Assembly: GCF_900111015.1 (NCBI RefSeq)
Contig: NZ_FOFS01000020.1
Span: forward strand, 1 to 55,536
Reading direction: 5' to 3'
Length of the DNA: 55,536 bases
Source of the DNA: Solimonas aquatica
GTDB taxonomy: Bacteria; Pseudomonadota; Gammaproteobacteria; Nevskiales; Nevskiaceae
Positions 26,219 to 36,341 of the stretch are shown in pieces. Under the pieces are notes generated by a model. That model did not search any database. It was not told where the DNA came from and saw nothing but the letters and a program-made list of their open reading frames with translations. The position numbers and the translations under genes are program-made. Each line of letters opens with the position of its first letter. Position 1 is the first letter of the stretch.

Positions 26219-26356
26219 GGAAACACTCCTTATACAAACCACGTTGCCGGTGTCGCAGCCCCTTGCCGTGGGGCGCTGGCCGGGCCCGGCACGAGTGGCG
26301 CCGGGACTTCTTCTCAGTGCCGGACGCTTGCGCGTCCTGCCGGAAAACTTTGCCGC

Positions 26357-26875
26357 TTACTTCTTGCGGGCCGCCAGTACCATCACGGACTGACGCCCTT
26401 CCATCTTCGGGTGCTGCTCAATGTTGGCCAGTTCGGCCAGCTCGCCTTTCAGGCGGTTCATGATTTCCATGCCCAGTTCCTGATGCGCCAGCTCGCGGCC
26501 GCGGAAGCGGACCACGATCTTCACCTTGTCGCCTTCTTCCAGGAAGCCCTTGATGAAGCGGAGCTTGGTCTGGTAATCGCCGTCCTCGGTGGTGGGACGG
26601 AACTTGATCTCCTTGACCTGGATCTGCTTCTGCTTGCGCTTGGCGGCATGGGCGGCCTTGTCCTTTTGGTAAAGGTACTTGCCGTAATCCATGATCTTGC
26701 AGACCGGCGGATCCGCGTTCGGCGACACTTCCACCAGATCGAGCCCAGCCTCTTCGGCCTTGGCCACCGCGTCGCGGGTGAGCATGATGCCCAGCTGAGC
26801 GCCGTCGTCGGCGATCACACGCACACGGGGCGCCGTGATCTGGAAGTTGCGCCGATCTTCACGTTCGAAAGCGAT
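26357..26875 (-). CDS. infC: Translation initiation factor IF-3, ATC start
   Basis: IF-3 keeps ribosomal subunits apart and checks start-codon fidelity. The 172-aa product reads [20 protein letters not shown], then the linker and C domain ([37 protein letters not shown]). The only start that restores the full N domain is an ATC at 26875, preceded by AGGAGATGT; the first ATG/GTG-type codons lie 17 codons inside. Rare AUU/AUC/AUA starts are the known means by which IF-3 represses its own translation. thrS, often just upstream, is not here. Confidence 0.96.
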   Translation of the reverse strand: MAFEREDRRNFQITAPRVRVIADDGAQLGIMLTRDAVAKAEEAGLDLVEVSPNADPPVCKIMDYGKYLYQKDKAAHAAKRKQKQIQVKEIKFRPTTEDGDYQTKLRFIKGFLEEGDKVKIVVRFRGRELAHQELGMEIMNRLKGELAELANIEQHPKMEGRQSVMVLAARKK

Positions 26876-27122
26876 ACGACATCTCCTGCAAACCGCCTGC
26901 TGTCCTCAGGCGAAAAAGTCATGCGGCAGGCACAAGACGCCGGGCCGATGGCGGACAGGGCCGCGCATTCTACGTGGCCGCCGGGTGCATCTCAAGGGGA
27001 ATCAAGCGCTTTGGCGCCAGCTTTCGAGCCGGGCGAACGATCCTTTCAGTATTTTGCGTTTGGTTGTGGCCGGTGCCGTCTCCACAATATGTGTTCAAGC
27101 TCGTTGCCGCGAAGTACACGCC

Positions 27123-27911
27123 ATGTCCGCCATGTCCACGCTGTTCATCTCCCACGGCTCGCCGATGCTGGCGCTGCAGGATCACGCCACCACCCGCGCC
27201 TGGAGCGCGATGGCCGCTGCGCAGCCCAGGCCGCGCGCGGTGCTGGTGGCCAGCGCGCACTACCTGACGGCGGCGCCGGCGGTGGGGGCGGCCGAGCGCC
27301 CGGCCACGGGGCACGACTTCGGCGGCTTTCCCGCGCCGCTGTACCAGCTCCAGTATCCGGCGCCGGGGGCGCCGGCGCTCGCGGCACGCGTCGCCGAGCT
27401 GCTCGCGGCGGCCGGTCTGCCGGCGCAGCTGGAGCCGCAGCGCGGTCTGGATCACGGCATCTGGGTGCCGCTGCGCCGCTTCTGGCCGCAGGCCGAGGTG
27501 CCGGTGATTCCGCTGGCGCTGCAGCCGCGTCGCGATGCGGCCTATCACCTGCAGCTGGGACGCGCGCTGCGGCCGCTGCTCGACGAGGAGGTGCTGATCA
27601 TCGGCTCGGGCAATCTCACCCACAATCTCTATGAGCTGCAGATTGGCGAGGACGAGCACACCGCTTCTTACGCGCGCGAGTTCAGCGACTGGATGGCGCA
27701 GCGCCTGCACGCGCACGATGACGCGGCCCTGGCCGAATACCGCAGCCGCGCGCCGCAGGCCGCGCGTGCGCATCCCAGCGATGAGCATCTGCTGCCCTTG
27801 TTCGTGGCCTATGGCGCGGCCGGCACCGAGGCGCAGGTGGAGCGTGTCTACGACGCGGTCACCGACGGCGTGCTGGCCATGGACTGCTACCGCTTCACGC
27901 CTGCGCACTGA
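27123..27911 (+). CDS. Class III extradiol ring-cleavage dioxygenase (DODA/LigB type)
   Basis: A 262-aa cytosolic member of the LigB/4,5-DOPA dioxygenase (YgiD) family, which uses a metal ion to open catechol-type rings. Family features: the N-terminal STLFISHGSPMLALQ with a metal-ligand His, HDFGGFPAPLYQLQYPAPG, LDHGIWVPLRRFWPQA with a catalytic His, and LIIGSGNLTHNL. The physiological substrate cannot be told from sequence. ATG 27123 is taken, with 27132 as an alternative. It stands alone, divergent from infC and convergent with the acetyltransferase gene (17-nt overlap of ends). Confidence 0.88.
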   Translation: MSAMSTLFISHGSPMLALQDHATTRAWSAMAAAQPRPRAVLVASAHYLTAAPAVGAAERPATGHDFGGFPAPLYQLQYPAPGAPALAARVAELLAAAGLPAQLEPQRGLDHGIWVPLRRFWPQAEVPVIPLALQPRRDAAYHLQLGRALRPLLDEEVLIIGSGNLTHNLYELQIGEDEHTASYAREFSDWMAQRLHAHDDAALAEYRSRAPQAARAHPSDEHLLPLFVAYGAAGTEAQVERVYDAVTDGVLAMDCYRFTPAH

Positions 27912-30285
27912 TCAGGGATTTCACCGCCGCCGCCCAGGTGCTGCGGCGTTCGCCGGGATTGATCACCACGCGCACGCAGCCCGGATCATCGGGATGGCGC
28001 TGGCGCGTGAAGCCCAGGCTCTGCGCCAGTCCCAGCATCGCGCTGTTCTCCAGCAGCACATCGCCGTGCACGCGGCCCACGCGGGTCTGTTCGGCGTAGC
28101 GCAGCACGTCCTGCATCAGGAGCCGGCCCAGGCCCTTGTGGCCGCAGCCTTCCCGCACCAGCACCGCGAACTCGGCATCGGCGCCGGTGGGATCGCTGGC
28201 CAGGGTCGCCACGCCCGCCACCTCGCCGGGTTGCTCGTCGGTGACCGCCACGAAACTCATCTCGCGGTCATAGTCGATCTGCGTCATGCGCGCCGCCATC
28301 GCGTGCGTGAACTGGCGGATGTAGCGGAAGAAGCGCAGGCGCACGGTTTCCGGATCCAGCTGCGAGAGCATGCGGATCAGCGTCGGTTCGTCGGTGGGAC
28401 GGATCGGGCGGATGATGCCGCTGCTGCCATCGCGCATCTGGATGCGGTGCTGCAGATGCAGCGGGTACGGCGTGAGCGCCAGGCGCGCGCGCTCGACCGG
28501 CGGATGCGCGCTGGCCGTGATGCGCGCGTAGCCCACCTCGGCCATGCCCTCGGCCGGCAGCAGGCGCAGCTCGGCCTCGTGCAGGCGCGGCTGCTCCACG
28601 GCCAGCTGCGCCAGACGCGCCACGGCGGTGGCGTAGTCGGCGGCGCGCAGACCCGGCGGCGCCTGTGTGCGATCGCCCAGGCCCAGATCGCGCAGCAGCT
28701 GCGCGGCCAGCACATCGTCCAGCGGCGGCAGGGCGTAGGCGGTGGGCGCGGCGGTGGAGGCGGGATCCAGACGCGCGGTGAGATAAATGCCCATCTGCGG
28801 ATGCATCTTCAGGCGCACGCGCAGACCGCGACCGGCGGCCTCGGCCCAGGGCGCCGGCTGCAGGCCGTAGGCGGCGAGCAGTTCCTGCGCCTCGGCGGCG
28901 GGCAGCACCCAGTGCGTCTTGAGCTTGGCCGGCACGGCCAGCTGCGGCGGCTGCTGGCCGTGCGCGAGCGGGTCCAGCGTGGGCGTCTGCATCAGCATTT
29001 CCTGGGTGCGGCGATGATCGCGCCGGTAACGCAGGGCGCGCGCCGCCTGTTCCACCGAGGCAAAGGCGGCGATGCCGCCTTCGCTGCAGATGCGCAGCGC
29101 CGGTGCCGCGCGCGCCTGTCCGAGAAACACCACGGCCAGACGTTCACGCAGGCGCGCTGCCACCAGCTTGCGGGCAAAGGCTTCGTCGTCCTGCCCCGGC
29201 GCCGGACTGCGCACGAACAGCGCCACGTCCAGGGCGCGCGACTCCAGGGCCAGACGCAGCACGGTGAGCGTGTCCTCGTCGCTGGCCAGACCGATGTCCA
29301 GCCACTGGCCGCCGCTGTAGAGCTTGGGCAGCTGTGCCTGAATCGCCTGGCGCGTGGTCTCGTCCAGGGCCACCGGCTGCAGCTGCTCGCGCCATAGCGA
29401 GGCGCGCGCCAGCTGGCAGATGCCGCCGCCGGTGCCCAGCACCGCGATGCGCGCCTGGCCGGCGTCACCGACGCGATCCAGCGCCGCGAGCGCCGAGAAC
29501 AGCGCGGTGACACGATCCACCTCCACCAGACCGGCGCGACGAAACGCCGCCGACAGCACCGGATCGGCCGGCTGCTGGTTTTCATCCTCGGCATCGGGCG
29601 TCTGCAGCACCACCACCGGCTTGGCGCGCGCGCAGGCACGCGCCGCCGACATGAACTTGCGCGGACTTCTGATGCGCGAGAGCTGCAGCACCACGGCCTG
29701 CGTGCCCGGGTCCACGGCCGCGTAGTCGAGCAGATCGGCGACATCGACATCGGCCTCGTTGCCGGTGGCCGCCACCCAGGAGAAGCCCAGGGCATGACCC
29801 GCCGCCCAGTCCAGGGCGGCGGCGGCGATCGAGCGCGACTGTGCGATCAGCGCGGTATTGCCCGGTGCCGGCGGACTCCAGGACGACAGGCACAGACCGC
29901 GCGCCTGCGCGGTGCCGGCGCTGCCGGGGCCGAGCACGCGCAGGGTTTCATTGCGACCGGCGCGCAGCACCGCTTCCGGCACCGGCACATCGCTGGTCCA
30001 GAGCAGGGCGTGGCAGCCGGCCTGCGCCAGCGTGCGCACCAGGGCCGGCGTCATCAGTGAGGCGTCGAACACCACCGCCAGTTCGAACGGTGGCTCCTGC
30101 CTGGGCGCCTTGTGAAGGCGCTGCAGCGTGCGCCAGCCGGCCCGCTCCAGATGCAGCAGCGCACGCTGCGGCTCGGGCAGCAGGGCCAGGCGCTGCAGCA
30201 ATTCCTCGGCCGGCGCGTCGGCCGGCGCGCCGATCGCCAGCACGGCGGCTGGCCGGAACAGCGATTCGATGTGGCGGATGGTCAT
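27895..30285 (-). CDS. Pat/PatZ-like protein lysine acetyltransferase
   Basis: A 796-aa protein with acyl-CoA synthetase (NDP-forming)-like N-terminal regions (CoA-binding Rossmann about 1-130, ligase-like about 140-440), a shortened ATP-grasp-like part, and a C-terminal GNAT domain (about 640-796: GIIRPIRPTDEPTLIRMLSQ, VREGCGHKGLGRLLMQDVLR). The GNAT motif GHKGLGRLL binds acetyl-CoA. This layout matches PatZ/YfiQ, which acetylates enzymes such as acetyl-CoA synthetase. The ATG overlaps the deacetylase-like gene stop by 4 nt, so writer and eraser are made together. The ligase-like parts are probably regulatory. Confidence 0.85.
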   Translation of the reverse strand: MTIRHIESLFRPAAVLAIGAPADAPAEELLQRLALLPEPQRALLHLERAGWRTLQRLHKAPRQEPPFELAVVFDASLMTPALVRTLAQAGCHALLWTSDVPVPEAVLRAGRNETLRVLGPGSAGTAQARGLCLSSWSPPAPGNTALIAQSRSIAAAALDWAAGHALGFSWVAATGNEADVDVADLLDYAAVDPGTQAVVLQLSRIRSPRKFMSAARACARAKPVVVLQTPDAEDENQQPADPVLSAAFRRAGLVEVDRVTALFSALAALDRVGDAGQARIAVLGTGGGICQLARASLWREQLQPVALDETTRQAIQAQLPKLYSGGQWLDIGLASDEDTLTVLRLALESRALDVALFVRSPAPGQDDEAFARKLVAARLRERLAVVFLGQARAAPALRICSEGGIAAFASVEQAARALRYRRDHRRTQEMLMQTPTLDPLAHGQQPPQLAVPAKLKTHWVLPAAEAQELLAAYGLQPAPWAEAAGRGLRVRLKMHPQMGIYLTARLDPASTAAPTAYALPPLDDVLAAQLLRDLGLGDRTQAPPGLRAADYATAVARLAQLAVEQPRLHEAELRLLPAEGMAEVGYARITASAHPPVERARLALTPYPLHLQHRIQMRDGSSGIIRPIRPTDEPTLIRMLSQLDPETVRLRFFRYIRQFTHAMAARMTQIDYDREMSFVAVTDEQPGEVAGVATLASDPTGADAEFAVLVREGCGHKGLGRLLMQDVLRYAEQTRVGRVHGDVLLENSAMLGLAQSLGFTRQRHPDDPGCVRVVINPGERRSTWAAAVKSLISAQA

Positions 30286-31238
30286 ACGGGCAGATCCTCG
30301 CCGCCGGCAAAGGGCAGCAGGAAGTTCTCCACGCTGCGCGCCAGCGCGGTCAGGTCATAGCCGCCTTCCAGCGTGGCCAGCACGCGCTGCTGGGCGCTGA
30401 CGGCGGCAGCGTCGCGCAGCACCCCGGCAATCCAGCGGAAGTCCTCGTACTGCAGGCGCAGATCGCCGAGCGGATCGGCGGCATGTGCGTCAAAACCGGC
30501 GGAGACCAGAATCATCTCCGGCTGGTGCGCGGCCAGCGCCGGCAGCCAGTGCTCGCGCACCGCGGCGCGAAACACCGCGCCATCGCTGTAGGGCCTGAGC
30601 GGCACGTCGATCAGGTTCGGCGCATGTGCCGCGCCCGGCCAGTAGGGATAGAGCGGATGCTGGTAAGTGGACAGCAGCTGCACGCGCGCATCTTCCAGAA
30701 AGCAGTCGGCGGTGCCGTTGCCGTAGTGCAGATCGAAGTCCACGATGGTCACGCGCTTGAGGCCCTGCGCCAGCGCATAGGCCGCCGCCACCGCCACGTT
30801 GTTGAAGTAGCAGAAGCCCATGGCGCGGGCGCGCTCGGCATGATGGCCCGGCGGGCGCACCGCGCAGAACGCCAGATGCGTCTGGCCTTGCAGCAGAAGG
30901 TCCACGCCCAGCACGCCGGCACCGGCGGCGCGCAGCGCGGCGCTGACCGTGTGCTCGGTGAAGGCGGTGTCGCCGTCGATCTCCACGCGGCGCGGGCCGA
31001 TCTTGCGATGTGCCAGCACATGGCCCACGTAGTCGGCGGCGTGCACGCGGTCCAGATCTGCGCGTGCGGCTTCCGGGGCTTCGTGACGGCGCATGAAGTC
31101 GGCGAGGCCCGAGGCGATCATGCGGTCCTCGATGGCGGCGAGCCGGCGCGGCGACTCCGGATGCTCCTCGGCGATCTCGTGCCGGCGGCATTCGGCATGG
31201 CTGATCCAGGCGATTGGCAGGCTGGCGGTCATGGTCAT
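30282..31238 (-). CDS. Histone deacetylase-family (acetylpolyamine/AcuC-like) deacetylase
   Basis: A 318-aa zinc-dependent amidohydrolase of the class II HDAC-like family. Conserved parts: EEHPESPRR, the His dyad in RPPGHHAERA (132-133), zinc ligands Asp169 and His171 (VDFDLHYGNG) and Asp250 (SAGFDAHAADPLG), and the catalytic Tyr294 (LEGGYD). Substrate may be acetyl-lysine on proteins or acetylpolyamines. The ATG at 31238 follows GAGGA; an upstream start lacks support. It is translationally coupled to the downstream acetyltransferase, which favours protein acetyl-lysine as substrate. It is divergent from the glutamate dehydrogenase gene across 154 bp. Confidence 0.9.
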   Translation of the reverse strand: MTMTASLPIAWISHAECRRHEIAEEHPESPRRLAAIEDRMIASGLADFMRRHEAPEAARADLDRVHAADYVGHVLAHRKIGPRRVEIDGDTAFTEHTVSAALRAAGAGVLGVDLLLQGQTHLAFCAVRPPGHHAERARAMGFCYFNNVAVAAAYALAQGLKRVTIVDFDLHYGNGTADCFLEDARVQLLSTYQHPLYPYWPGAAHAPNLIDVPLRPYSDGAVFRAAVREHWLPALAAHQPEMILVSAGFDAHAADPLGDLRLQYEDFRWIAGVLRDAAAVSAQQRVLATLEGGYDLTALARSVENFLLPFAGGEDLPV

Positions 31239-31392
31239 CGCGTCCTCATGCGGGCAGCTGATTCTGCGCCGGCGCACCGCCCGGCGGCTTGTCCTGAGTC
31301 ATGGTCGGCTGTGTCTGCGCGCAGCGCAATCGCCCTTGCCTATACTGCCCGCCAGGCGTCGTCCTTCCCCAGACGGCGCAACAGGAGAGAGC

Positions 31393-34300
31393 ATGCGATC
31401 CGAATCCGAAGCGGAACGTCTGCAGCTGCTGGATGAAGTGCTGCCTCTGGCCCTGCCGCAGCTGGCGGCCACTGCCAGAACCGCCTTCACTCAGTTCCTG
31501 CGCGCTTACTTTGCCCAGGCGGCGCTCGACACCCTGCGCCTGCGCAGTTCGGCGGAGCTGGCCGAGATCGCGCTGCGTCACTTTCAGTTCGCGCAGCGCC
31601 GCGCGCCCGGCGAACTGCTGGTGCGGGTGCTGGCGCCGGTGGCGGGCGCGGTCACCAACCGCCACGGTCTGCTGCGTCTGGAAACGGTGGTGGACGACAT
31701 GCCGTTTCTGGTGGACTCCCTGTCGATTGCGATCCGTGACGCCGGCGGTGCGCTGGACTACCTGGTGCACCCGATCCTGCACGTGCTGCGCGACGAGCAG
31801 GGCCAGTGGCAGGAGCTGGCCGATGACGGCGATGCCGAATCGCTGATTCACATCGAGTTCGATGCCGCACTCAGCGGCCGTGCCGCCGTGGCGCTGGAAG
31901 ACGCCGCGCGCGAACTGTGCGCCGACATCCGCTGCGCGGTGGACGATTACTCGCAGATGCGCACGCAGGCCGTGCAGCAGGCCGAGAGCCTGCGCGGCCT
32001 GGTCTCGCGCCAGGACGAACACGCCGACCGCGCCGAGGCCGCCGATCTGCTCGACTGGCTGGTGGACGGGCATTTCACCTTTCTCGCCTACAGCCAGACC
32101 GAGCTGCAAAGCTCGCCCGAGGGTCATGCGCGTTTCGTCGCGCAGCTGGACGAGTCCCTGGGGCTGGCGCGCGAGGCACGCCGCTACGCCGATGCCGAGC
32201 AGCTGATTGCGCCGCAGGAAGAGCTGGACAAGTACCGCGATTCGCAGCGCCTGGTGGTGATCACCAAGGCGGCGGTGCGCTCGCACATCCATCGCGCCGA
32301 GCCGCTGGACGTGATCTCGGTGAAGCGTCTGCGTGCCGACGGCAGCGTCGCCGGCACCGGCCGCTACATCGGCCTGTTTTCATCGGATGCGTATCTGGAG
32401 CGCCCGACGCAGATTCCGCTGGTGCGGCGTAAGGTGGAGGAAGTGCTGCGCCGCTCGGCGCTGCCGCCGGCCTCGCACGCCGGCAAGCAGCTGCGCGACA
32501 TCATCCAGCAGCTGCCGCGTGATGAGCTGTTCCAGTCCAGCGAGGACGAGCTGTTTTCCGCCTGCATGGGCATCCGCGCGCTGCGCGAGCGTGCACAGCT
32601 CAAGCTGTTCCAGCGCCGCGACCGTTACGGACGCTTCTACGCTTTCATGGTCTATGTGCCGCGCGAGCGTTACTCGCGCGAGCTGGGCGAGCGCATCGCC
32701 CGCGAGCTGCTGGCGATCTGTCGCGGACAGGACGTGGAGCGCAACACCGAGTTCCTGCGCGAAGGCATGGCGCGTCTGTACCTGATCGTGCGCACGCCGC
32801 CGGGCACCACGCTGAGCGTCTCGGCCGCCGCCATCGAGGCGCGGCTGAGCGCCGCCGTACGCGGCTGGCGCGATCAGCTGCTGGAGCTGCTGCGCCACGA
32901 TCAGCCGCGCCACAGCCCGGCCACGGTGCAGCGCTTCCGCGATGCCTTCCCGCTCTCGTATCAGGAGACCCACACGCCCGAACAGGCCGCCGCCGACATC
33001 CGCGAGCTGGAACGCCTGAGCGAGAAGCTGCCGCTGATCCCGCGCCTGCACATCGACGCCGAGGCGCCGGCCAGCAGCCGGCTCAAGCTCTATGTGCGCC
33101 AGCGGGCGCTGCCCTTGTCCGATGTGCTGCCGATGCTGGAGAACTTCGGTCTGCGCGTGCTCTGGGAAGATCCCATCGAAATCCGTGCCGGCGCCGAGGC
33201 GCTGTGGCTGCAGCAGTTCGGCGTGCAGCTGGCGCCGCTGCAGGCGCCGCACAGCATCGCGCAGCTGCAGAGTGATTTTGAAGAAGCGTTCGTGGAAGTC
33301 TGGCGTGGCCGCATCGAGAACGATGGCCTGCAGCGCCTGGTGCTGCTGGCGGGTCTGTCGGCGCGGCAGATCACGGTGCTGCGCACGCTCACGCGCTATC
33401 TGCTGCAGACGCAGCTGCCCTACAGCCAGGACTATCAGGAGCGCCTGCTCGCGGACAATCCGCGGATCGCGCGTCTGCTGGTGGAGGCGTTCGAGCTGCG
33501 CTTCGATCCGTCCCTGAGCGAGGCACAGCGCCGCGACGGCGGCATCAGCCATGCCCAGGCCCTGGACGATGCCCTGGACAAGCTCAGCACCCAGGACGCC
33601 GACCGCGTGCTGCGTGCCTACACCGCCGTGCTGCGCGCCAGTCTGCGCAGCAATTATTTCCAGCGCGATGCGCAGGGTGCGGCCAAGACCTACGTTTCGA
33701 TCAAGTTCGACTCGCAGCTTCTGCCGGAACTGCCGATGCCGCGGCCGCTGTATGAAATCTTCGTCTACGCGCCGGAGGTGGAAGGCATCCATCTGCGCGG
33801 CGGACGCGTGGCGCGCGGCGGTCTGCGCTGGTCGGACCGTCGTCAGGATTTCCGCACCGAGGTGCTGGGCCTGATGAAGGCGCAGACGGTGAAGAACGCG
33901 ATCATCGTGCCGGTCGGCGCCAAGGGCGGCTTCGTGGTGAAGAACGGTACGCCCGCGGATCGCGAAGCCTGGCAGCGCCAGGGTGTGGCCGCGTATCAGA
34001 CCTTCCTGCGCGGCCTGCTCGATCTCACCGACAACCGCGTCGGCGATGCCGTGCTGCCGCCGCCGCAGCTGGTGCGTCACGATGGTGATGATCCGTATCT
34101 GGTGGTGGCGGCCGACAAGGGCACCGCGACGTTTTCCGATATCGCCAATGCACTCGCCGCCGAATACGGCTTCTGGCTGGGTGATGCTTTCGCCTCCGGC
34201 GGCAGCGCGGGTTATGACCACAAGAAAATGGGCATCACCGCGCGCGGCGCCTGGGAAAGCGTCAAGCGCCATTTCCGCGAGCTGGGCCAGGACATCGAGC

Positions 34301-36216
34301 AGCACGGCTTCACGGTGGTGGGCGTCGGCGACATGTCCGGCGATGTGTTCGGCAACGGCATGCTGCTCTCGCGGCAGCTGCGCCTGCTCGCCGCATTCGA
34401 TCATCGCCACATCTTCATCGACCCCGATCCCGATCCGGCCGCGAGCTTCGCCGAACGCGCGCGCCTGTTCGCGCTGCCGCGTTCGTCCTGGGACGACTAT
34501 GACCGCACGCAGCTCTCCGCCGGCGGCGGTGTGTATGCGCGCAGCGCCAAGCTGATCGAGATCAGTCCCGAAGCGCAGCGCGCCCTGGGGCTTGCGCAGC
34601 GCCGCTACACGCCGCAGGAGCTGATCCGCGCGCTGCTCTGCGCGCCGGTGGATCTGCTGTTCAACGGCGGCATCGGCACCTATGTGAAGAGTCATCTGCA
34701 GGCGCATCAGGACTGCGGCGACCGCAGCAATGACGCGGTGCGCGTCAACGGCCGCGAGCTGCGCTGCAAGGTGGTGGGCGAGGGCGGCAATCTGGGCTTC
34801 ACGCAGCTGGGCCGCATCGAGTACGCGCTGTCCGGCTGCGGCGGCGCGGGCGGCCGGATCAATACCGACTTCATCGACAATGCCGCCGGCGTGCACACCT
34901 CCGACCGCGAGGTGAACATCAAGATCCCGCTCAATGGTCTGATGCTGGCCGGCACGCTGACGCGCGAGCAGCGCGATCCGCTGCTGGCCTCGCTCACCGA
35001 GGACATCGCCGGCGCGGTGCTGCACGACAACTATGTGCAGGCGCTGGCCCTGAGCCTGATCGAACAGGACGCCGCCGCGCGTCTGGGCGAGCACCAGGAT
35101 CTGATGACGCAGCTGGAGCGCGACTCGGGCCTGAACCGCGCGGTGGAGTTTCTGCCCGACGAGGAAACACTCAAGCAGCGCCGCGCCCAGCATCGCGGCC
35201 TGAGCCGGCCGGAACTCGCGGTGCTGCTGTCCTACGCCAAGATCGCGCTGTACAACGCGGTGCTGGATTCAGAAGTGCCGGATGATGAATTCCATGCGCG
35301 CGATCTGCTGGCGTATTTCCCCCCGCCCCTGCAGGCGGCGCATCGCGAGCCGCTGCGTCAGCACCGTCTGCGGCGCGAGATCGTCGCCACCATCCTGGCC
35401 AATGCCGTGATCAACCGCATGGGCTTTGCCTTCGCGCACCGCTTCGCCGAGGACCATGGCTTCGCGCTGGCCAGCGTGGTGCAGGCCTATGCCATGGCCC
35501 ATGAGATGTTCGACGGTGACCGCTACTGGCTGCCGGTGCAGGCCCTGGATGGCCAGCTGCCGGCGGCGCTGCAGCTGAGTCTGTTCCGGCGCCCCGCCGG
35601 CCTGCTCAAGCATGCCACCGCCTGGCTGCTCGACAACGGCTGGGCGGGCAAGCGCATGGCGGAGGTCCTGAGTGCGTTTGCACCGGACATCCGCACGCTG
35701 AGCGCGGCGCTGCCGGGGCTGCTGTCGCCGGCCTATCGCGCCGACTGGGATGCAGCGGTGGCGCAGCTGCGCGGCGAGGGCGTGCCGGAAGCGCTGGCGC
35801 AGCAACTTGCCAATACCCGCGCCCTGGGCAGTGCGCCGGACATCGTCGAGCTGGCGCGCGCGGCGCTGCGGCCGCCGCTCGAAGTGGCGCAGCTGTACTT
35901 CATGGTGGGCGAGCGCCTGGGCCTGAACTGGCTGCTGGCAGCGATCGTGGCGCTGCCGGTGAGCAGCCGCTGGCAGGCGCTGGCGCGCGACAATCTGCGC
36001 AGTGACTGCTATCGCCTGCATCGCCTGCTGACCGCCAAGGCGCTGGACGCGTCCGGCGAGAATCTGGCGCAGCGCCTGGAGAATTATCTCGCGCGCCATG
36101 CGCAGCGCACGCACTTCGGCCTGCAGCGCCTGCAGCAGGTGCAGGCCGCCGAGGGCCGCGACTTCATGACGCTCGCCGTGGCGGTACGCGAGCTGCGCCT
36201 GCTCGCGCAGGCCTGA
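31393..36216 (+). CDS. gdhB: NAD-dependent glutamate dehydrogenase, large class
   Basis: A 1607-aa enzyme of the large (about 180 kDa) NAD-GDH class that deaminates glutamate to 2-oxoglutarate, mainly in amino-acid catabolism. The N-terminal half (about 1-700) carries ACT-like regulatory regions; the catalytic core is around residues 790-1150, with GLRWSDRRQDFRTEVLGLMK, the Lys-rich IIVPVGAKGGFVVKNG and the nucleotide-binding VVGVGDMSGDVFGNGMLLSR. A long helical C-terminal part follows. The ATG is preceded by AGGAGAG. It stands as a single gene and ends just before a 12-bp palindrome. Confidence 0.95.
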   Translation: MRSESEAERLQLLDEVLPLALPQLAATARTAFTQFLRAYFAQAALDTLRLRSSAELAEIALRHFQFAQRRAPGELLVRVLAPVAGAVTNRHGLLRLETVVDDMPFLVDSLSIAIRDAGGALDYLVHPILHVLRDEQGQWQELADDGDAESLIHIEFDAALSGRAAVALEDAARELCADIRCAVDDYSQMRTQAVQQAESLRGLVSRQDEHADRAEAADLLDWLVDGHFTFLAYSQTELQSSPEGHARFVAQLDESLGLAREARRYADAEQLIAPQEELDKYRDSQRLVVITKAAVRSHIHRAEPLDVISVKRLRADGSVAGTGRYIGLFSSDAYLERPTQIPLVRRKVEEVLRRSALPPASHAGKQLRDIIQQLPRDELFQSSEDELFSACMGIRALRERAQLKLFQRRDRYGRFYAFMVYVPRERYSRELGERIARELLAICRGQDVERNTEFLREGMARLYLIVRTPPGTTLSVSAAAIEARLSAAVRGWRDQLLELLRHDQPRHSPATVQRFRDAFPLSYQETHTPEQAAADIRELERLSEKLPLIPRLHIDAEAPASSRLKLYVRQRALPLSDVLPMLENFGLRVLWEDPIEIRAGAEALWLQQFGVQLAPLQAPHSIAQLQSDFEEAFVEVWRGRIENDGLQRLVLLAGLSARQITVLRTLTRYLLQTQLPYSQDYQERLLADNPRIARLLVEAFELRFDPSLSEAQRRDGGISHAQALDDALDKLSTQDADRVLRAYTAVLRASLRSNYFQRDAQGAAKTYVSIKFDSQLLPELPMPRPLYEIFVYAPEVEGIHLRGGRVARGGLRWSDRRQDFRTEVLGLMKAQTVKNAIIVPVGAKGGFVVKNGTPADREAWQRQGVAAYQTFLRGLLDLTDNRVGDAVLPPPQLVRHDGDDPYLVVAADKGTATFSDIANALAAEYGFWLGDAFASGGSAGYDHKKMGITARGAWESVKRHFRELGQDIEQHGFTVVGVGDMSGDVFGNGMLLSRQLRLLAAFDHRHIFIDPDPDPAASFAERARLFALPRSSWDDYDRTQLSAGGGVYARSAKLIEISPEAQRALGLAQRRYTPQELIRALLCAPVDLLFNGGIGTYVKSHLQAHQDCGDRSNDAVRVNGRELRCKVVGEGGNLGFTQLGRIEYALSGCGGAGGRINTDFIDNAAGVHTSDREVNIKIPLNGLMLAGTLTREQRDPLLASLTEDIAGAVLHDNYVQALALSLIEQDAAARLGEHQDLMTQLERDSGLNRAVEFLPDEETLKQRRAQHRGLSRPELAVLLSYAKIALYNAVLDSEVPDDEFHARDLLAYFPPPLQAAHREPLRQHRLRREIVATILANAVINRMGFAFAHRFAEDHGFALASVVQAYAMAHEMFDGDRYWLPVQALDGQLPAALQLSLFRRPAGLLKHATAWLLDNGWAGKRMAEVLSAFAPDIRTLSAALPGLLSPAYRADWDAAVAQLRGEGVPEALAQQLANTRALGSAPDIVELARAALRPPLEVAQLYFMVGERLGLNWLLAAIVALPVSSRWQALARDNLRSDCYRLHRLLTAKALDASGENLAQRLENYLARHAQRTHFGLQRLQQVQAAEGRDFMTLAVAVRELRLLAQA

Positions 36217-36232
36217 GCCGCCCCCGGGCTCT

Positions 36233-36260
36233 CGTCATTCCCGCCTGCGCGGGAATGACG
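36233..36260. repeat. REP-like palindrome after gdhB
   Basis: Perfect 12-bp arms CGTCATTCCCGC / GCGGGAATGACG around CTGC, between the converging gdhB and desaturase genes. The arm sequence resembles a palindrome scattered in many proteobacterial genomes. No U-tract follows, so REP-like rather than a terminator, though it could stabilise mRNA 3' ends. Confidence 0.7.
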
Positions 36261-36341
36261 GCGAGCGTTTTCCTTCGAAAGCAGCGGCGCCCGATCTTTG
36301 GTTCGGGGTTTGCTCGCCAGGCCCGCGGCGAAGATGCAGGC

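Noticed and set aside
32380-35193. A 937-codon minus-strand frame opposite gdhB
   Set aside because: Antisense shadow of the NAD-glutamate dehydrogenase gene, with no recognisable domain.
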